A DNA stretch of 39,262 bases, from positions 1 to 39,262 of the forward strand of contig NZ_BCTM01000038.1 in assembly GCF_001571285.1 (NCBI RefSeq). Reading direction: 5' to 3'. Source of the DNA: Kluyvera cryocrescens NBRC 102467 (GTDB lineage: Bacteria; Pseudomonadota; Gammaproteobacteria; Enterobacterales; Enterobacteriaceae). The notes below the pieces were generated by a model, which was not told where the DNA came from, searched no databases, and saw only the letters and a program-made list of their open reading frames with translations. Positions 31,587-39,262 of the stretch are shown one piece after another. Position 1 is the stretch's first letter. Every line of letters starts with the position of its first letter. The position numbers and the translations under genes are program-made.

Positions 31587-32348
31587 TTAACGTGCTAACC
31601 AACCGCCGTCGACGGCTACGGTGTAGCCATTGATATAGTCAGATGCCGGCGAGGCGAGAAACACCACCGGGCCTTTGAGGTCTTCCGGTGTGCCCCAGCG
31701 CGCGGCAGGGATGCGGTCGAGGATCTCTTTGCTACGTTCGGCGTCGTCGCGCAGCTGCTGGGTGTTATTGGTGGCCATGTAGCCGGGAGCAATGGCGTTC
31801 ACATTGATGTGATGCGCTGCCCATTCGTTAGCCAGCAGGCGGGTAATACCTAAGACGCCGCTTTTCGAGGCGGTGTAGGATGGCACACGAATCCCGCCCT
31901 GGAAAGAGAGCATCGAGGCAATATTAATAATTTTACCGCCGCTGCCCTGAGCCAGAAACTGTTTCGCTACCGCCTGTGAGAGAAAGAACACCGACTTCAG
32001 ATTCAGGTTCATCACCTCATCCCAGTCTTTTTCGCTAAAGTTCAGCGCATCTTCACGGCGAATGGTTCCGGCGTTGTTCACCAGAATATCAATACGGCCG
32101 GCAGCAGCAAGCGCTGCGGGAACAATATCGGCGATGCTCTCCGGTCGGCTGAGATCGGCCTGAATGGCGTATAAACGTCGCCCCAGCGCCTGTACTTTTT
32201 GCGCGGTTTCCTGCGGCACGCTGCGGCTGACGCTGACGATATCGCAGCCGGCTTCCGCCAGCCCTAAAGCCATACCCTGGCCCAAACCCTTATCGCACCC
32301 GGTGACGAGCGCAACTTTACCTTGCAGATTGAAAGCATTCAGAATCAT
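31587..32348 (-). CDS. kduD: KduD-like 2-dehydro-3-deoxygluconate 5-dehydrogenase (SDR)
   Basis: This 253-residue short-chain dehydrogenase has the length and many exact blocks of E. coli KduD (FSEKDWDEVMNLNLKSVFF, GGKIINIASMLSFQGGIRVP, INGYTVAVDGGWLAR). KduD interconverts 2,5-diketo-3-deoxygluconate and 2-keto-3-deoxygluconate in hexuronate/pectin breakdown. Visible residues are TGCDKGLG for NAD, NNAG, and Tyr/Lys of SYTASKSG. It is alone: no kduI, kdgM or kdgR lies nearby, and AGGGG precedes the start. In K-12 no such gene separates ydjM and yniC. It could be a second kduD paralogue with a different sugar acid. Confidence 0.8.
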   Translation of the reverse strand: MILNAFNLQGKVALVTGCDKGLGQGMALGLAEAGCDIVSVSRSVPQETAQKVQALGRRLYAIQADLSRPESIADIVPAALAAAGRIDILVNNAGTIRREDALNFSEKDWDEVMNLNLKSVFFLSQAVAKQFLAQGSGGKIINIASMLSFQGGIRVPSYTASKSGVLGITRLLANEWAAHHINVNAIAPGYMATNNTQQLRDDAERSKEILDRIPAARWGTPEDLKGPVVFLASPASDYINGYTVAVDGGWLAR

Positions 32349-32499
32349 GTCGACCCCTGTATATGATTTTTATCGTTATCAGATGACTACAGGGCAAAGC
32401 ATAGAAGGGGGAAAAGGAAAATTCAAACAAATATAAAACAGCGTTTCATTTTTATGATGGGGTTGGCATTTGCGGGCACGCGATGTGCCCGCAACACGA

Positions 32500-33168
32500 T
32501 TAGCCGAGCAGATTTTCGCGGGTCAGGGACACAAGCGATGGCAGCTTGACGTCGGCGAGGCTAAAGCGGGGATCGTTCTGGCTTTCGGCGGCGGGAACGA
32601 CGATGGAACGCATGCGCGCCGCTTTGCTGGCGATCATCCCGTTGACGGAATCTTCCAGCGCTACGCAGCACAGCGGGTCAACCCCCAGCGCGGCTGCGCA
32701 GTTGAGGTAGACCAGCGGATGCGGCTTGCTGTAGTCCAGTTTATCGGCGGAGGCCAGCGCATCAAACTGATCGCGCAGCTCAAACATGGTGAGCACTTTT
32801 TCCAGCATATACAGCGGTGATGCTGAGGCGAGGCCAACCTTGAGACCTTGTGCTTTGCACAGTGCCACCGCTTCACGTACGCCGGGCAGCAGGGGGCGGG
32901 TTTCTTCGACCTGCGCAATCACGTAGTCAATAATGCGTTGAACGACGGTTGCCTGGTCCGGGCCGCTCCACGGCTGATGAGCAAACCACAGTTCCACCAC
33001 CAGGTCGATGCGTAAACCACGCGTGTCGGGAAGTTCGTGGCGACGGGTAAAATCGACGCCCACCTCGCCCAGGACTTTATGTTCGGCACGATCCCACAAT
33101 GGCTCGGAATCGATCAGTAATCCATCCATGTCAAAAATGGCGGCTTGTATTTGGCGCTCGGCGGACAT
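32500..33168 (-). CDS. hxpB: HAD-family sugar phosphatase HxpB (YniC)
   Basis: HxpB dephosphorylates hexitol and 2-deoxyglucose phosphates; in E. coli it gives resistance to 2-deoxyglucose. The 222-residue beta-phosphoglucomutase-like HAD protein has motif I DMDGLLIDSE (Asp13 nucleophile, Asp15), motif II in GLASASP, and motif III/IV KPHPLVYL followed by CVALEDSVNG. ATG 33168 follows GGAGAGG and gives the E. coli length; the longer in-frame extension to 33303 is not conserved. It is divergent from yniB. Confidence 0.94.
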   Translation of the reverse strand: MSAERQIQAAIFDMDGLLIDSEPLWDRAEHKVLGEVGVDFTRRHELPDTRGLRIDLVVELWFAHQPWSGPDQATVVQRIIDYVIAQVEETRPLLPGVREAVALCKAQGLKVGLASASPLYMLEKVLTMFELRDQFDALASADKLDYSKPHPLVYLNCAAALGVDPLCCVALEDSVNGMIASKAARMRSIVVPAAESQNDPRFSLADVKLPSLVSLTRENLLG

Positions 33169-33301
33169 AACTACCTCTCCTTTAGGATAACGAATGCAGG
33201 GGAATGGTATATCATATCGCGCGTAAAGTCGGGCGAAAGTCGTCATCAGCAGATAGACTGAGGCAAAGCCCTGAACAAAAGCGTCAAAACAAGGGGAACC
33301 C

Positions 33302-33838
33302 ATGACGTATCAACAAGCTGGACGCATTGCTATTCTCAAACGTATCGCCGGGTGGATTATCTTTATCCCTGCGCTGATTTCTACACTGATTTCAGTGCTG
33401 AAGTTCATGTATGAACACAGTGCAAAACAGCCGGGCATCGATGCCGTGATGATGGATTTTGTTCACGTGATGGTGGACATGATGCGTTTCAACACCCCGT
33501 TCCTGAACCTGTTCTGGTATAACTCGCCGCAGCCGGATTTCCACAATGGGCTCAATATCCTGTTCTGGATTATCTTTGCCCTGATTTTTGTCGCCCTGGC
33601 GCTACAGGATTCCGGTGCACGTATGGCGCGTCAGGCCAAACATTTGCGCGAAGGGGTGGAAGATCAGCTGATTCTGGAGAAAGCGAAGGGCGCTGAGGGG
33701 CTGAGCCGTGAAGCGCTGGAAGCGCGTGTTGAAGTTCCGCGGCATACTATTTTTGTGCAATTTTTCCCGCTTTACGTGCTGCCGATTATCGTGATTGTTA
33801 TCGGCTATTTTGTTCTGAAAGTCCTTGGTTTCCTCTAA
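33302..33838 (+). CDS. yniB: Inner-membrane protein YniB
   Basis: YniB is a 178-residue membrane protein of unknown function. Three hydrophobic segments are visible (about residues 15-35, 75-95 and 155-178), with a charged region between them that looks helical (QAKHLREGVEDQLILEKAKG). AAGGGGAA precedes ATG 33302. It is divergent from hxpB as in E. coli. Downstream, however, it meets yciA tail to tail, an order not found in K-12. Confidence 0.92.
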   Translation: MTYQQAGRIAILKRIAGWIIFIPALISTLISVLKFMYEHSAKQPGIDAVMMDFVHVMVDMMRFNTPFLNLFWYNSPQPDFHNGLNILFWIIFALIFVALALQDSGARMARQAKHLREGVEDQLILEKAKGAEGLSREALEARVEVPRHTIFVQFFPLYVLPIIVIVIGYFVLKVLGFL

Positions 33839-33845
33839 AAGCAGC

Positions 33846-33866
33846 AAGCCCGGCATGGCCGGGCTT
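33846..33866. terminator. Short hairpin between yniB and yciA
   Basis: AAGCCCGGC (33846-33854), ATG and GCCGGGCTT (33858-33866) form a 9-bp perfect stem with a 3-base loop between two convergent stop codons. T-runs are short on both sides. It coincides with the change in gene order. Confidence 0.6.
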
Positions 33867-33870
33867 GTGA

Positions 33871-34269
33871 TTATTCGACGGGAATTGCGCGAGGTTTTCC
33901 CTGAGGGTCCACCGCAACGTAGATAAATAACGCCTCGGTGGCTTTGTAGCGCTGGCCGATAGGCTCTGACGACACCTTCTTGACCCACACTTCAATATTG
34001 ACCGTCACGGAGGTATTGCCGCGCTTAACGCAACGGGCGTAGCAACACACCACATCACCCACCGCGACGGGGCGCAGAAAGGTCATGCCGTCGACGCGAA
34101 CGGTTACAACCCGTCCATGCGCCACTTCTTTTGCCAGTATGGCGCCACCAATATCCATTTGCGACATAAGCCAACCGCCGAAAATATCACCGTTGGCGTT
34201 GGTATCCGCGGGCATGGCTAAGGTGCGTAATACCAGCTCACCCTGAGGAGCGTCATTTTGCTGTGTCAT
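33871..34269 (-). CDS. yciA: Acyl-CoA thioesterase YciA
   Basis: YciA is a hotdog-fold thioesterase that hydrolyses many acyl-CoAs. The 132-residue protein equals E. coli in length and is nearly identical through the active-site segment (NANGDIFGGWLMSQMD) and RVVTVRVDGMTFLRPVAVGD. It is the distal gene of the yciC-yciB-yciA run. In E. coli tonB lies on the other side of its terminator; here yniB does. Confidence 0.96.
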   Translation of the reverse strand: MTQQNDAPQGELVLRTLAMPADTNANGDIFGGWLMSQMDIGGAILAKEVAHGRVVTVRVDGMTFLRPVAVGDVVCCYARCVKRGNTSVTVNIEVWVKKVSSEPIGQRYKATEALFIYVAVDPQGKPRAIPVE

Positions 34270-34284
34270 TCTTGTTCTCTGTGC

Positions 34285-34824
34285 TTACTTGTTTTCGTCT
34301 TGCGGCATGTGGCGATAGATGTAAACCCCGCTCAATACGGTGAATACCAGCGTCAGCGCCGTCAGGCCAAACACCTTAAAGTTTACCCAAATGTTTTGCG
34401 GTAGCCAGAAGGCGATATAAATATTTGCCAGGCCACAGAGAATGAAGAAAATCGCCCACGCCACGTTCAGCTTTGACCAAACGGCTTCGGGCAGCGTGAT
34501 CTCTTTGCCCAGCATGCGCTGGATCAGCGGCTTTTTCATCACCCACTGGCTCACCAACAGCGCGCCGGCAAACAGCGCATAAATCACGGTGACTTTCCAC
34601 TTGATAAACTCATCATTGTGGAAGAACAGGGTCAGCCCGCCAAATACGGCCACCAGAACAAAGGTGATAAGCGCCATCTTTTCGACTTTGCGATAGCGTA
34701 CCCAGCTGTAAATCAGTACCACGGCGGTAGCGACGATCAGCGCCGAGGTTGCCGCATAGATGTCATAAATCTTATAAAACGCGAAGAAGACAACCAGCGG
34801 TAAAAAGTCCAGAAACTGCTTCAT
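34285..34824 (-). CDS. yciB: Septation/envelope membrane protein YciB (IspZ family)
   Basis: YciB is a 179-residue inner-membrane protein with five predicted membrane segments, related to intracellular septation protein A. In E. coli it interacts with cell elongation and division proteins and helps envelope integrity, partly with YciC. Family segments [21 protein letters not shown] and [13 protein letters not shown] are intact. It is 15 bases from yciA and about 46 from yciC on the same strand. Confidence 0.95.
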   Translation of the reverse strand: MKQFLDFLPLVVFFAFYKIYDIYAATSALIVATAVVLIYSWVRYRKVEKMALITFVLVAVFGGLTLFFHNDEFIKWKVTVIYALFAGALLVSQWVMKKPLIQRMLGKEITLPEAVWSKLNVAWAIFFILCGLANIYIAFWLPQNIWVNFKVFGLTALTLVFTVLSGVYIYRHMPQDENK

Positions 34825-34870
34825 ACTTCGATTCCGTAGTTCAGCGCTGCCCGTTATGGGCAGCTTCAGA

Positions 34871-35614
34871 TTAGTTGCGAATAAGCATATAGACGCGGAA
34901 CAAATAGACCAGCAGCAGGGCTGAAATCAGGTTGCTCAGCGTATTCACTACCACCGCACCCAGATACGGTGTCAGCACGGCAAAGCTGGATGCAAACAGC
35001 AGCAGCAGCGTTTTGGCCAGCATCCAGCCGACAACCGCAGGGGCGATAATACGCATATTTGCCCAGCCCAGGCGCGTACTATTGCGCATGGCTGCGAAAA
35101 CGCCCAGCTTATCCTGCACCATCATCACCGGCGCGAAGGCCAGAACGATAGCCAGCAGAATACCCGGAACCACAATCAACATCACGCCCATCTGGATCAG
35201 GAAGGTGCTGATAAAGATCAAAAGCAGCAGTTTCGGTAGAACCGGCGCGCTGGCGCCAATCGCGCGTAGCGCGCTGACCGGGTGCCCTGCGGAGATCAGC
35301 TGAATCATCAGCAAAATGCCGCCGGCCAGAATCGCATTGCCAATAAGCCCTGCAAAAGTGGATGCCGCAGAAGACTGCAGCAGGATTTGCTGCTGCTCTG
35401 GGGTCATGTTCTGCACCAGATCGAACAGGCCGGTGCTTCCGGTCAGATGATCGCCAACCGTCAGCGTAGCAAGTTGCTCATCGCTGGGGGAAAAGGCATG
35501 GCCGAGCACCACCGTGATAAATGAACAGAGCAATGAAATCAGTAAGATGGTGACAAACTGATTCCGAAAAAAATTACCCGTGTCACGGTATACAGACTGC
35601 GCCGTGATAGACAT
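34871..35614 (-). CDS. yciC: UPF0259 membrane protein YciC
   Basis: YciC is a 247-residue inner-membrane protein with about six membrane segments; genetics in E. coli links it to YciB and envelope homeostasis. ATG 35614 follows AAGGAG and gives [20 protein letters not shown] as in E. coli. An upstream in-frame start at 35683 is not conserved. The gene is divergent from ompW across about 380 bases. Confidence 0.94.
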   Translation of the reverse strand: MSITAQSVYRDTGNFFRNQFVTILLISLLCSFITVVLGHAFSPSDEQLATLTVGDHLTGSTGLFDLVQNMTPEQQQILLQSSAASTFAGLIGNAILAGGILLMIQLISAGHPVSALRAIGASAPVLPKLLLLIFISTFLIQMGVMLIVVPGILLAIVLAFAPVMMVQDKLGVFAAMRNSTRLGWANMRIIAPAVVGWMLAKTLLLLFASSFAVLTPYLGAVVVNTLSNLISALLLVYLFRVYMLIRN

Positions 35615-35746
35615 GCACTCTCCTTGAGTATTGCAGGTGTTAATTAGCCGGCAATTGTACCGCAAATCGCGCGAACGTAGCACTCTCTGCGCCAGCCCCG
35701 CTAAGTATATCTTTGTAAAGAAAAAGCCGTATTGGCGGCGTTATGA

Positions 35747-35800
35747 ACAGCCTGGACAAACCGGCAGCAGCGTAGATGCGGAGAATGTCGGCTGTTTTTT
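35747..35800 (+). terminator. Terminator-like hairpin in the yciC-ompW gap
   Basis: AACAGCC (35747-35753) can pair with GGCTGTT (35790-35796), followed by T residues, on the plus strand. No gene ends here on that strand. It may mark the end of a small transcript or be chance; the loop is long. Confidence 0.3.
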
Positions 35801-35878
35801 CGCAATAAGCTCAAATTATCTGCTAATTACAAATATTGATTTAGGCATTAATCACGCGGCGTGAGTAAACGGCAAAAA

Positions 35879-35892
35879 TTAATCTGGATCAA
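35879..35892 (+). promoter_or_regulatory. FNR-like site upstream of ompW
   Basis: TTAATCTGGATCAA differs from the FNR consensus TTGAT-N4-ATCAA at one base. E. coli ompW is activated by FNR, so the site is plausible. It lies about 110 bases before the start codon. Confidence 0.55.
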
Positions 35893-35918
35893 TAAATGTT
35901 AAATCTCATGACTTAGTG

Positions 35919-35935
35919 TGATCCGTGACGGATCA
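35919..35935. promoter_or_regulatory. Perfect 17-bp palindrome before ompW
   Basis: TGATCCGTGACGGATCA has 8-bp perfect arms around one G. It lies 60-75 bases before the ompW start codon, where it would overlap or neighbour the promoter. I do not recognise the regulator. Confidence 0.5.
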
Positions 35936-35994
35936 AAAGTAACTCGTTATGGGTATATTTGCCGCGCTAGAAAAACCATAATGAGGAAGTGGAT

Positions 35995-36630
35995 ATGAAA
36001 AAGTTAGCAGTGGTTGCGCTTGCGTTAAGCACCTTGTCGGGCAGCGTCTGGGCGCATGAGGCAGGGGAGTTCTTCATTCGTGCGGGGTCAGCGACGGTTC
36101 GTCCAACGGAAGGGTCTGATAACGTACTGGGTAGCCTCGGTAGTTTTAACGTCAGCAACAATACGCAGCTGGGTTTAACCTTTACCTATATGGCGACCGA
36201 CAACATCGGGATTGAGCTGTTAGCCGCCAGCCCGTTCCGTCATAAAGTGGGCACTGGGCCAACCGGTGATATTGCGACCGTACATCAATTACCACCGACG
36301 CTGATGGCGCAATGGTACTTTGGCGACGCGCAGAGTAAGTTCCGTCCTTACATTGGTGCGGGTATCAACTACACCACCTTCTTTGACAGCGACTTCAATG
36401 ATAACGGTAAAGCGGCAGGGTTATCCGATCTGAGCCTCGACGACTCCTGGGGTGCCGCGGGTCAAGTGGGGCTCGACTATTTGATTAACCGCGATTGGTT
36501 GTTGAACGCATCGGTGTGGTACATGGATATCGATACCAACGTCAAATTTAAAGCCGGTGGCGTGAATCAGAACGTGAGCACGCGTCTGGATCCGTGGGTA
36601 TTTATGTTCTCAGCGGGCTATCGTTTCTGA
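35995..36630 (+). CDS. ompW: Outer-membrane protein W
   Basis: OmpW is a small eight-stranded beta-barrel of the outer membrane with a hydrophobic channel, used as a colicin S4 receptor in E. coli. The 211-residue precursor has a signal peptide ending VWA/HEAGE. Conserved barrel blocks are TQLGLTFTYMATDNIG, HQLPPTLMAQWYFGD and RLDPWVFMFSAGYRF, ending in Phe as barrel proteins do. ATG 35995 follows GAGGA; the GTG at 35989 is too close. In E. coli yciEFG follow; here an alkylsulfatase gene is convergent. Confidence 0.96.
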   Translation: MKKLAVVALALSTLSGSVWAHEAGEFFIRAGSATVRPTEGSDNVLGSLGSFNVSNNTQLGLTFTYMATDNIGIELLAASPFRHKVGTGPTGDIATVHQLPPTLMAQWYFGDAQSKFRPYIGAGINYTTFFDSDFNDNGKAAGLSDLSLDDSWGAAGQVGLDYLINRDWLLNASVWYMDIDTNVKFKAGGVNQNVSTRLDPWVFMFSAGYRF

Positions 36631-36753
36631 TTTTGTCTGTAAAACGGGTTATCACTGGCCCGTTTCTTTGACCTTTGCCCCTCAACGCTGAGGGCATTAC
36701 GTTTTTCCAGCCCATCACGGCGGTCGTTTCTTCCGGCGAAGGTCGTTATACGC

Positions 36754-36782
36754 AAAAAAAGCTGCCCGTGGGCAGCTTTTTT
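36754..36782. terminator. Bidirectional terminator between ompW and the alkylsulfatase gene
   Basis: Seven A residues, GCTGCCC, GT, GGGCAGC and six T residues form a hairpin with U-tracts on both strands, serving both convergent genes. Confidence 0.92.
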
Positions 36783-36795
36783 CATGTCGCAGAAA

Positions 36796-38772
36796 TTACG
36801 GTGTGACAATATTGAACCAGAATTCAAATTTATCCATGTAACCGAGCATCTCTTCAAGCTTCGCGCCATTGCCGGCAACCTTCACTTCTCCTTTATCCTC
36901 AGCCTGTTTGAGCGTCTCTTCTTTCAGGATGATTTTGTTCAGGGTCGCACGGTCCAGCGTAATGGTCGCATCGGCATCTTTCGCTTCTGCATCGGCAGTA
37001 TGGTTCAACACGCCATTTTCCAGCTCCAGCTTGTATTTACCGCCGTCGTTTCCGAGATCGATATTAAATACCGCTTTCGCTGTGCCTGCTTTCTGCCCGT
37101 TAATGTGGACGGCCAGATAATCAAAGAACATTTCCGGCGTCATTGCCCGCACGGTATCCGGGCTTGCGGTGTTCGGCGTTGGCCCCTTCACTACGCCATT
37201 ACGCAGTTCCTGCGCACCGGTCAGGTAGAAGTTACGCCATGGGCCTGATTCCGCCTGATAACCCAGCTGTTCCAGCGCATCGGCTTCCAGGTTGCGAGCA
37301 TCCTGGTTTTTCGGATCGGCAAAGACAATCTTGCTGACCACCTGAGCCACCCAGCGGTAGTTACCCTGGGCAAAGTCCTCTTTGGCCTTCTTCATGATGG
37401 CATCCGCGCCACCCATGTAATCAACGAACTTCTTCGCGGCTTCTTCTGGCGGCAGCTCGTCAAGGGTAGCCGGGTTGCCATCGAACCAGCCGAGGTACAG
37501 CACGTAGGTCGCCTTCACGTCATGGCTGACGGAACCATAGTAACCGCGGTTAGCCCAGGTGTGCGCCAGGCTGTCCGGCAGCTTGAATTCGGCAGCAATT
37601 TCATCGCGCGTCAGGCCTTGGTTTGCCATACGCAGCGTCTGGTCGTTGATGTAACGGTAGAGGTCACGCTGGCTTTTCAGCAGGTTAACCACATTCTCGT
37701 TGCCCCAGGTCGGCCAGTGGTGCTGAGCCATGATGATTTCGGCTTTATCGCCCCAGCGAACGATGGCTTCGTTAATGTATTTAGACCATGGCAACGGTTC
37801 ACGAATTTTCGCGCCGCGCAGGGAGTAGGTGTTGTGCAGGGTGTGGGTCACGTCCTCAGCAGACTCGATGAGTTTTTTCTCTTCGATGTACCACAGCATT
37901 TCGGACGGCGCTTCCGAACCCGGCGCCAGCATAAAATCATAGGTCAGGCCATCAATAACTTCTTTCTGGCCATCTTTTTCGATGATGTTCGTTGGGGCGA
38001 TAAGCGTTACGGTCCCAGCAGAAGTGGTGGTCCCAAGGCCGGCACCGACCTGGCCTTTCGCATCAGGCTTCAGCAGGTTCCCGTACATATAGCTCGCGCG
38101 GCGGCTCATGACGTTACCGGCCATAATGTTTTCCGCGACAGCGGCTTCCATAAAGCCTGCTGGTGCATAAACCTTCACTTTACCGGATTTGACATCGGCT
38201 TCGTCCACGACGCCGCGGACGCCGCCATAGTGGTCAACGTGGCTGTGGGTATAAATAATCGCGACGACCGGTTTTTTTCCGCGATTTTTGAAGTACAGGT
38301 CCATCCCCACTTTGGCGGTTTCGGCAGAAACCAGTGGGTCAACCACCGTAATCCCTTCTTTACCCTCAATGATGGTCATGTTGGAGAGGTCAAGGTTACG
38401 GATCTGGTAAACACCGTCGGTAACTTCAAAAAGGCCGCTGATGTTAATCAACTGAGATTGACGCCAGAGGCTTGGGTTAACGGTAGCAGGGGCTTTTTCC
38501 CCCTCTTTAATGAAGGCGTACTGCTGCGGGTCCCAGACAACGTTTCCCTGTTCGCCTTTGATTATCTCCGTGGGCAGTGCGGCGATAAACCCTTTATGGG
38601 CATTGGTAAAATCAGTGTTGTCAGAAAAAGGCAATTGGTTATAGAGCGCATCGTTGGCTGTTTTGGTGGCGTCGGAGGCGTCTTTCGCCGAGACATCAGC
38701 ATAAGCTGGCAGGATGACGGTTGTCATTAGTCCAGCCAACGCCAGGCTTTTGACAATAAGCTTTAGTTTCAT
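36796..38772 (-). CDS. Periplasmic alkylsulfatase (SdsA1/YjcS type)
   Basis: This 658-residue protein is a linear primary-alkylsulfatase of the SdsA1/YjcS family, which hydrolyses detergents such as SDS to alcohol and sulfate with two zinc ions. It has an N-terminal signal peptide ending AYA (about residue 25). The metallo-beta-lactamase motif THSHVDH lies at 175-181, and further likely ligands are Glu287 (GSEAP), Glu306 and His351/352. The middle helical part is the dimerisation domain, and the last 130 residues form an SCP2-like domain. It is clearly related to E. coli YjcS but diverged, so orthology is uncertain. GAGGG precedes the ATG. The gene stands alone between ompW and a barrel-protein gene. 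Confidence 0.9.
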   Translation of the reverse strand: MKLKLIVKSLALAGLMTTVILPAYADVSAKDASDATKTANDALYNQLPFSDNTDFTNAHKGFIAALPTEIIKGEQGNVVWDPQQYAFIKEGEKAPATVNPSLWRQSQLINISGLFEVTDGVYQIRNLDLSNMTIIEGKEGITVVDPLVSAETAKVGMDLYFKNRGKKPVVAIIYTHSHVDHYGGVRGVVDEADVKSGKVKVYAPAGFMEAAVAENIMAGNVMSRRASYMYGNLLKPDAKGQVGAGLGTTTSAGTVTLIAPTNIIEKDGQKEVIDGLTYDFMLAPGSEAPSEMLWYIEEKKLIESAEDVTHTLHNTYSLRGAKIREPLPWSKYINEAIVRWGDKAEIIMAQHHWPTWGNENVVNLLKSQRDLYRYINDQTLRMANQGLTRDEIAAEFKLPDSLAHTWANRGYYGSVSHDVKATYVLYLGWFDGNPATLDELPPEEAAKKFVDYMGGADAIMKKAKEDFAQGNYRWVAQVVSKIVFADPKNQDARNLEADALEQLGYQAESGPWRNFYLTGAQELRNGVVKGPTPNTASPDTVRAMTPEMFFDYLAVHINGQKAGTAKAVFNIDLGNDGGKYKLELENGVLNHTADAEAKDADATITLDRATLNKIILKEETLKQAEDKGEVKVAGNGAKLEEMLGYMDKFEFWFNIVTP

Positions 38773-39153
38773 TATGACCCTCGTTTATTAGTAATAAACC
38801 AATACGGCAAGCTTTCTATAACGCCTGCAAATTCTCTGTTGGCATTGATTTTTAAACATTAACCTCTTTCTTACATTTAGCAATGTTGCGGCATCAATTT
38901 CATAACTTAAATTGACATTAATTTTATTTTTGTAACATTGAAAATGAGTGCCTTTATGTATCATGTTGAATATATGGTGTTTTATTCTTATTGTGGGTTG
39001 GTGCGGTAATTTGACGAAATTAAAAAAATCGACTAGCAGCAAAATGGTCGCGTTCTTCGGTATTAATGAATGAAACAGTGAAGTGATTCAGGGAAAGTGA
39101 TGAATGAATTAAACTATCAATAATCTCTAATGTGTTTTGAAAAATATAAAATT
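38773..39153. other. AT-rich non-coding region upstream of the alkylsulfatase gene
   Basis: About 380 bases with no convincing gene on either strand. It is clearly more AT-rich than the neighbouring genes. It should hold the promoter of the minus-strand alkylsulfatase gene, but I cannot fix one. Short open frames here have poor composition and no ribosome sites. Confidence 0.5.
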
Positions 39154-39190
39154 AAAAAGTCTCCCTGATGATTGATTCATTAGAGAGACT
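39154..39190 (-). terminator. Terminator of the gene at the right edge
   Basis: On the minus strand AGTCTC-T-CTAATGA pairs with TCATCAG-G-GAGACT and is followed by five T residues. It lies 40 bases after the stop of the truncated gene at 39230-39262. Confidence 0.65.
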
Positions 39191-39229
39191 ATTAGGAATG
39201 ACTGTAATTATTAAGGGGAATAAGTGAGC

Positions 39230-39262
39230 TTAGAACTGATAGCTATAGTTTACGCTCGCAAA
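39230..39262 (-). CDS. C-terminus of a probable outer-membrane beta-barrel protein (truncated by the window)
   Basis: The minus strand reads FASVNYSYQF then a stop. Alternating aromatic/hydrophobic residues ending in Phe are the usual last strand and BAM-recognition signal of outer-membrane barrels. Only ten residues are in the window, so the family (porin, autotransporter or other) cannot be named. The terminator just beyond supports this as a true gene end. Confidence 0.55.
   Translation of the reverse strand, partial: FASVNYSYQF

Noticed and set aside
35631-35864. 77-codon open frame in the yciC-ompW gap
   Set aside because: No ribosome site, mixed composition, and it crosses the terminator-like hairpin.
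37522-38730. 402-codon plus-strand open frame inside the alkylsulfatase gene
   Set aside because: The minus-strand gene has signal peptide, metal motif and homology. The plus frame is the complement of its codon bias.
38788-39042. 84-codon minus-strand open frame in the AT-rich right gap
   Set aside because: Composition is that of AT-rich non-coding DNA, and no ribosome site is visible.

Overview
The window is chromosomal backbone of an enterobacterium (order Enterobacterales). Nearly every gene is a close homologue of an Escherichia coli K-12 gene, mostly in the same local order. The closest feel is Citrobacter/Salmonella-like rather than E. coli itself, because proteins differ at many positions, some K-12 genes are absent (ydjA, ydjY, katE, tonB) and others are added or moved. 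The genus is inference. I see no insertion sequence, integrase, CRISPR array, tRNA or rRNA.

Layout, left to right. 1-961 has no clear gene: a possible 15-residue hydrophobic ORF, a decayed minus-strand reading frame with its own terminator, and a 9-bp-arm inverted repeat. Then come selD-topB (+), gdhA (-), ynjH (+), nudG (-), ynjA-ynjF (+) and ynjE (-). A tightly coupled minus-strand unit ydjX-ydjZ-ynjB-ynjC-ynjD follows in transcription order; it carries membrane proteins and a predicted ABC importer, and ydjX has an apparent frameshift at its 5' end. xthA (-) comes next.

The complete astCADBE operon (+) follows. It encodes the ammonia-producing arginine succinyltransferase pathway and sits behind a recognisable sigma-54 promoter. 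Then come spy (+), nadE (-), osmE (+) and the chitobiose operon chbBCARFG (+). The chb operon has a NagC-like operator in front and a ChiX small-RNA target between chbB and chbC. cedA (+), tcyP (-), LexA-controlled ydjM (-), a lone kduD-like dehydrogenase (-), hxpB/yniC (-) and yniB (+) complete this part.

At about 33.84 kb the synteny changes. In K-12 yniB and yciA lie far apart, but here they are neighbours on either side of a short hairpin. yciA-yciB-yciC (-) and ompW (+) follow, then a 658-residue periplasmic alkylsulfatase (-) where K-12 has the yciEFG genes. The last 33 bases look like the C-terminus of an outer-membrane beta-barrel gene.

The window is mostly well-known metabolism: selenium activation, arginine catabolism, chitobiose uptake, cystine uptake, NAD synthesis and DNA repair. 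I did not find a convincing new system. The most useful second looks are the ydjX frameshift, the remodelled ydj/ynj cluster, the synteny breakpoints, the intergenic palindromes before astC and ompW, and the unexplained left edge.
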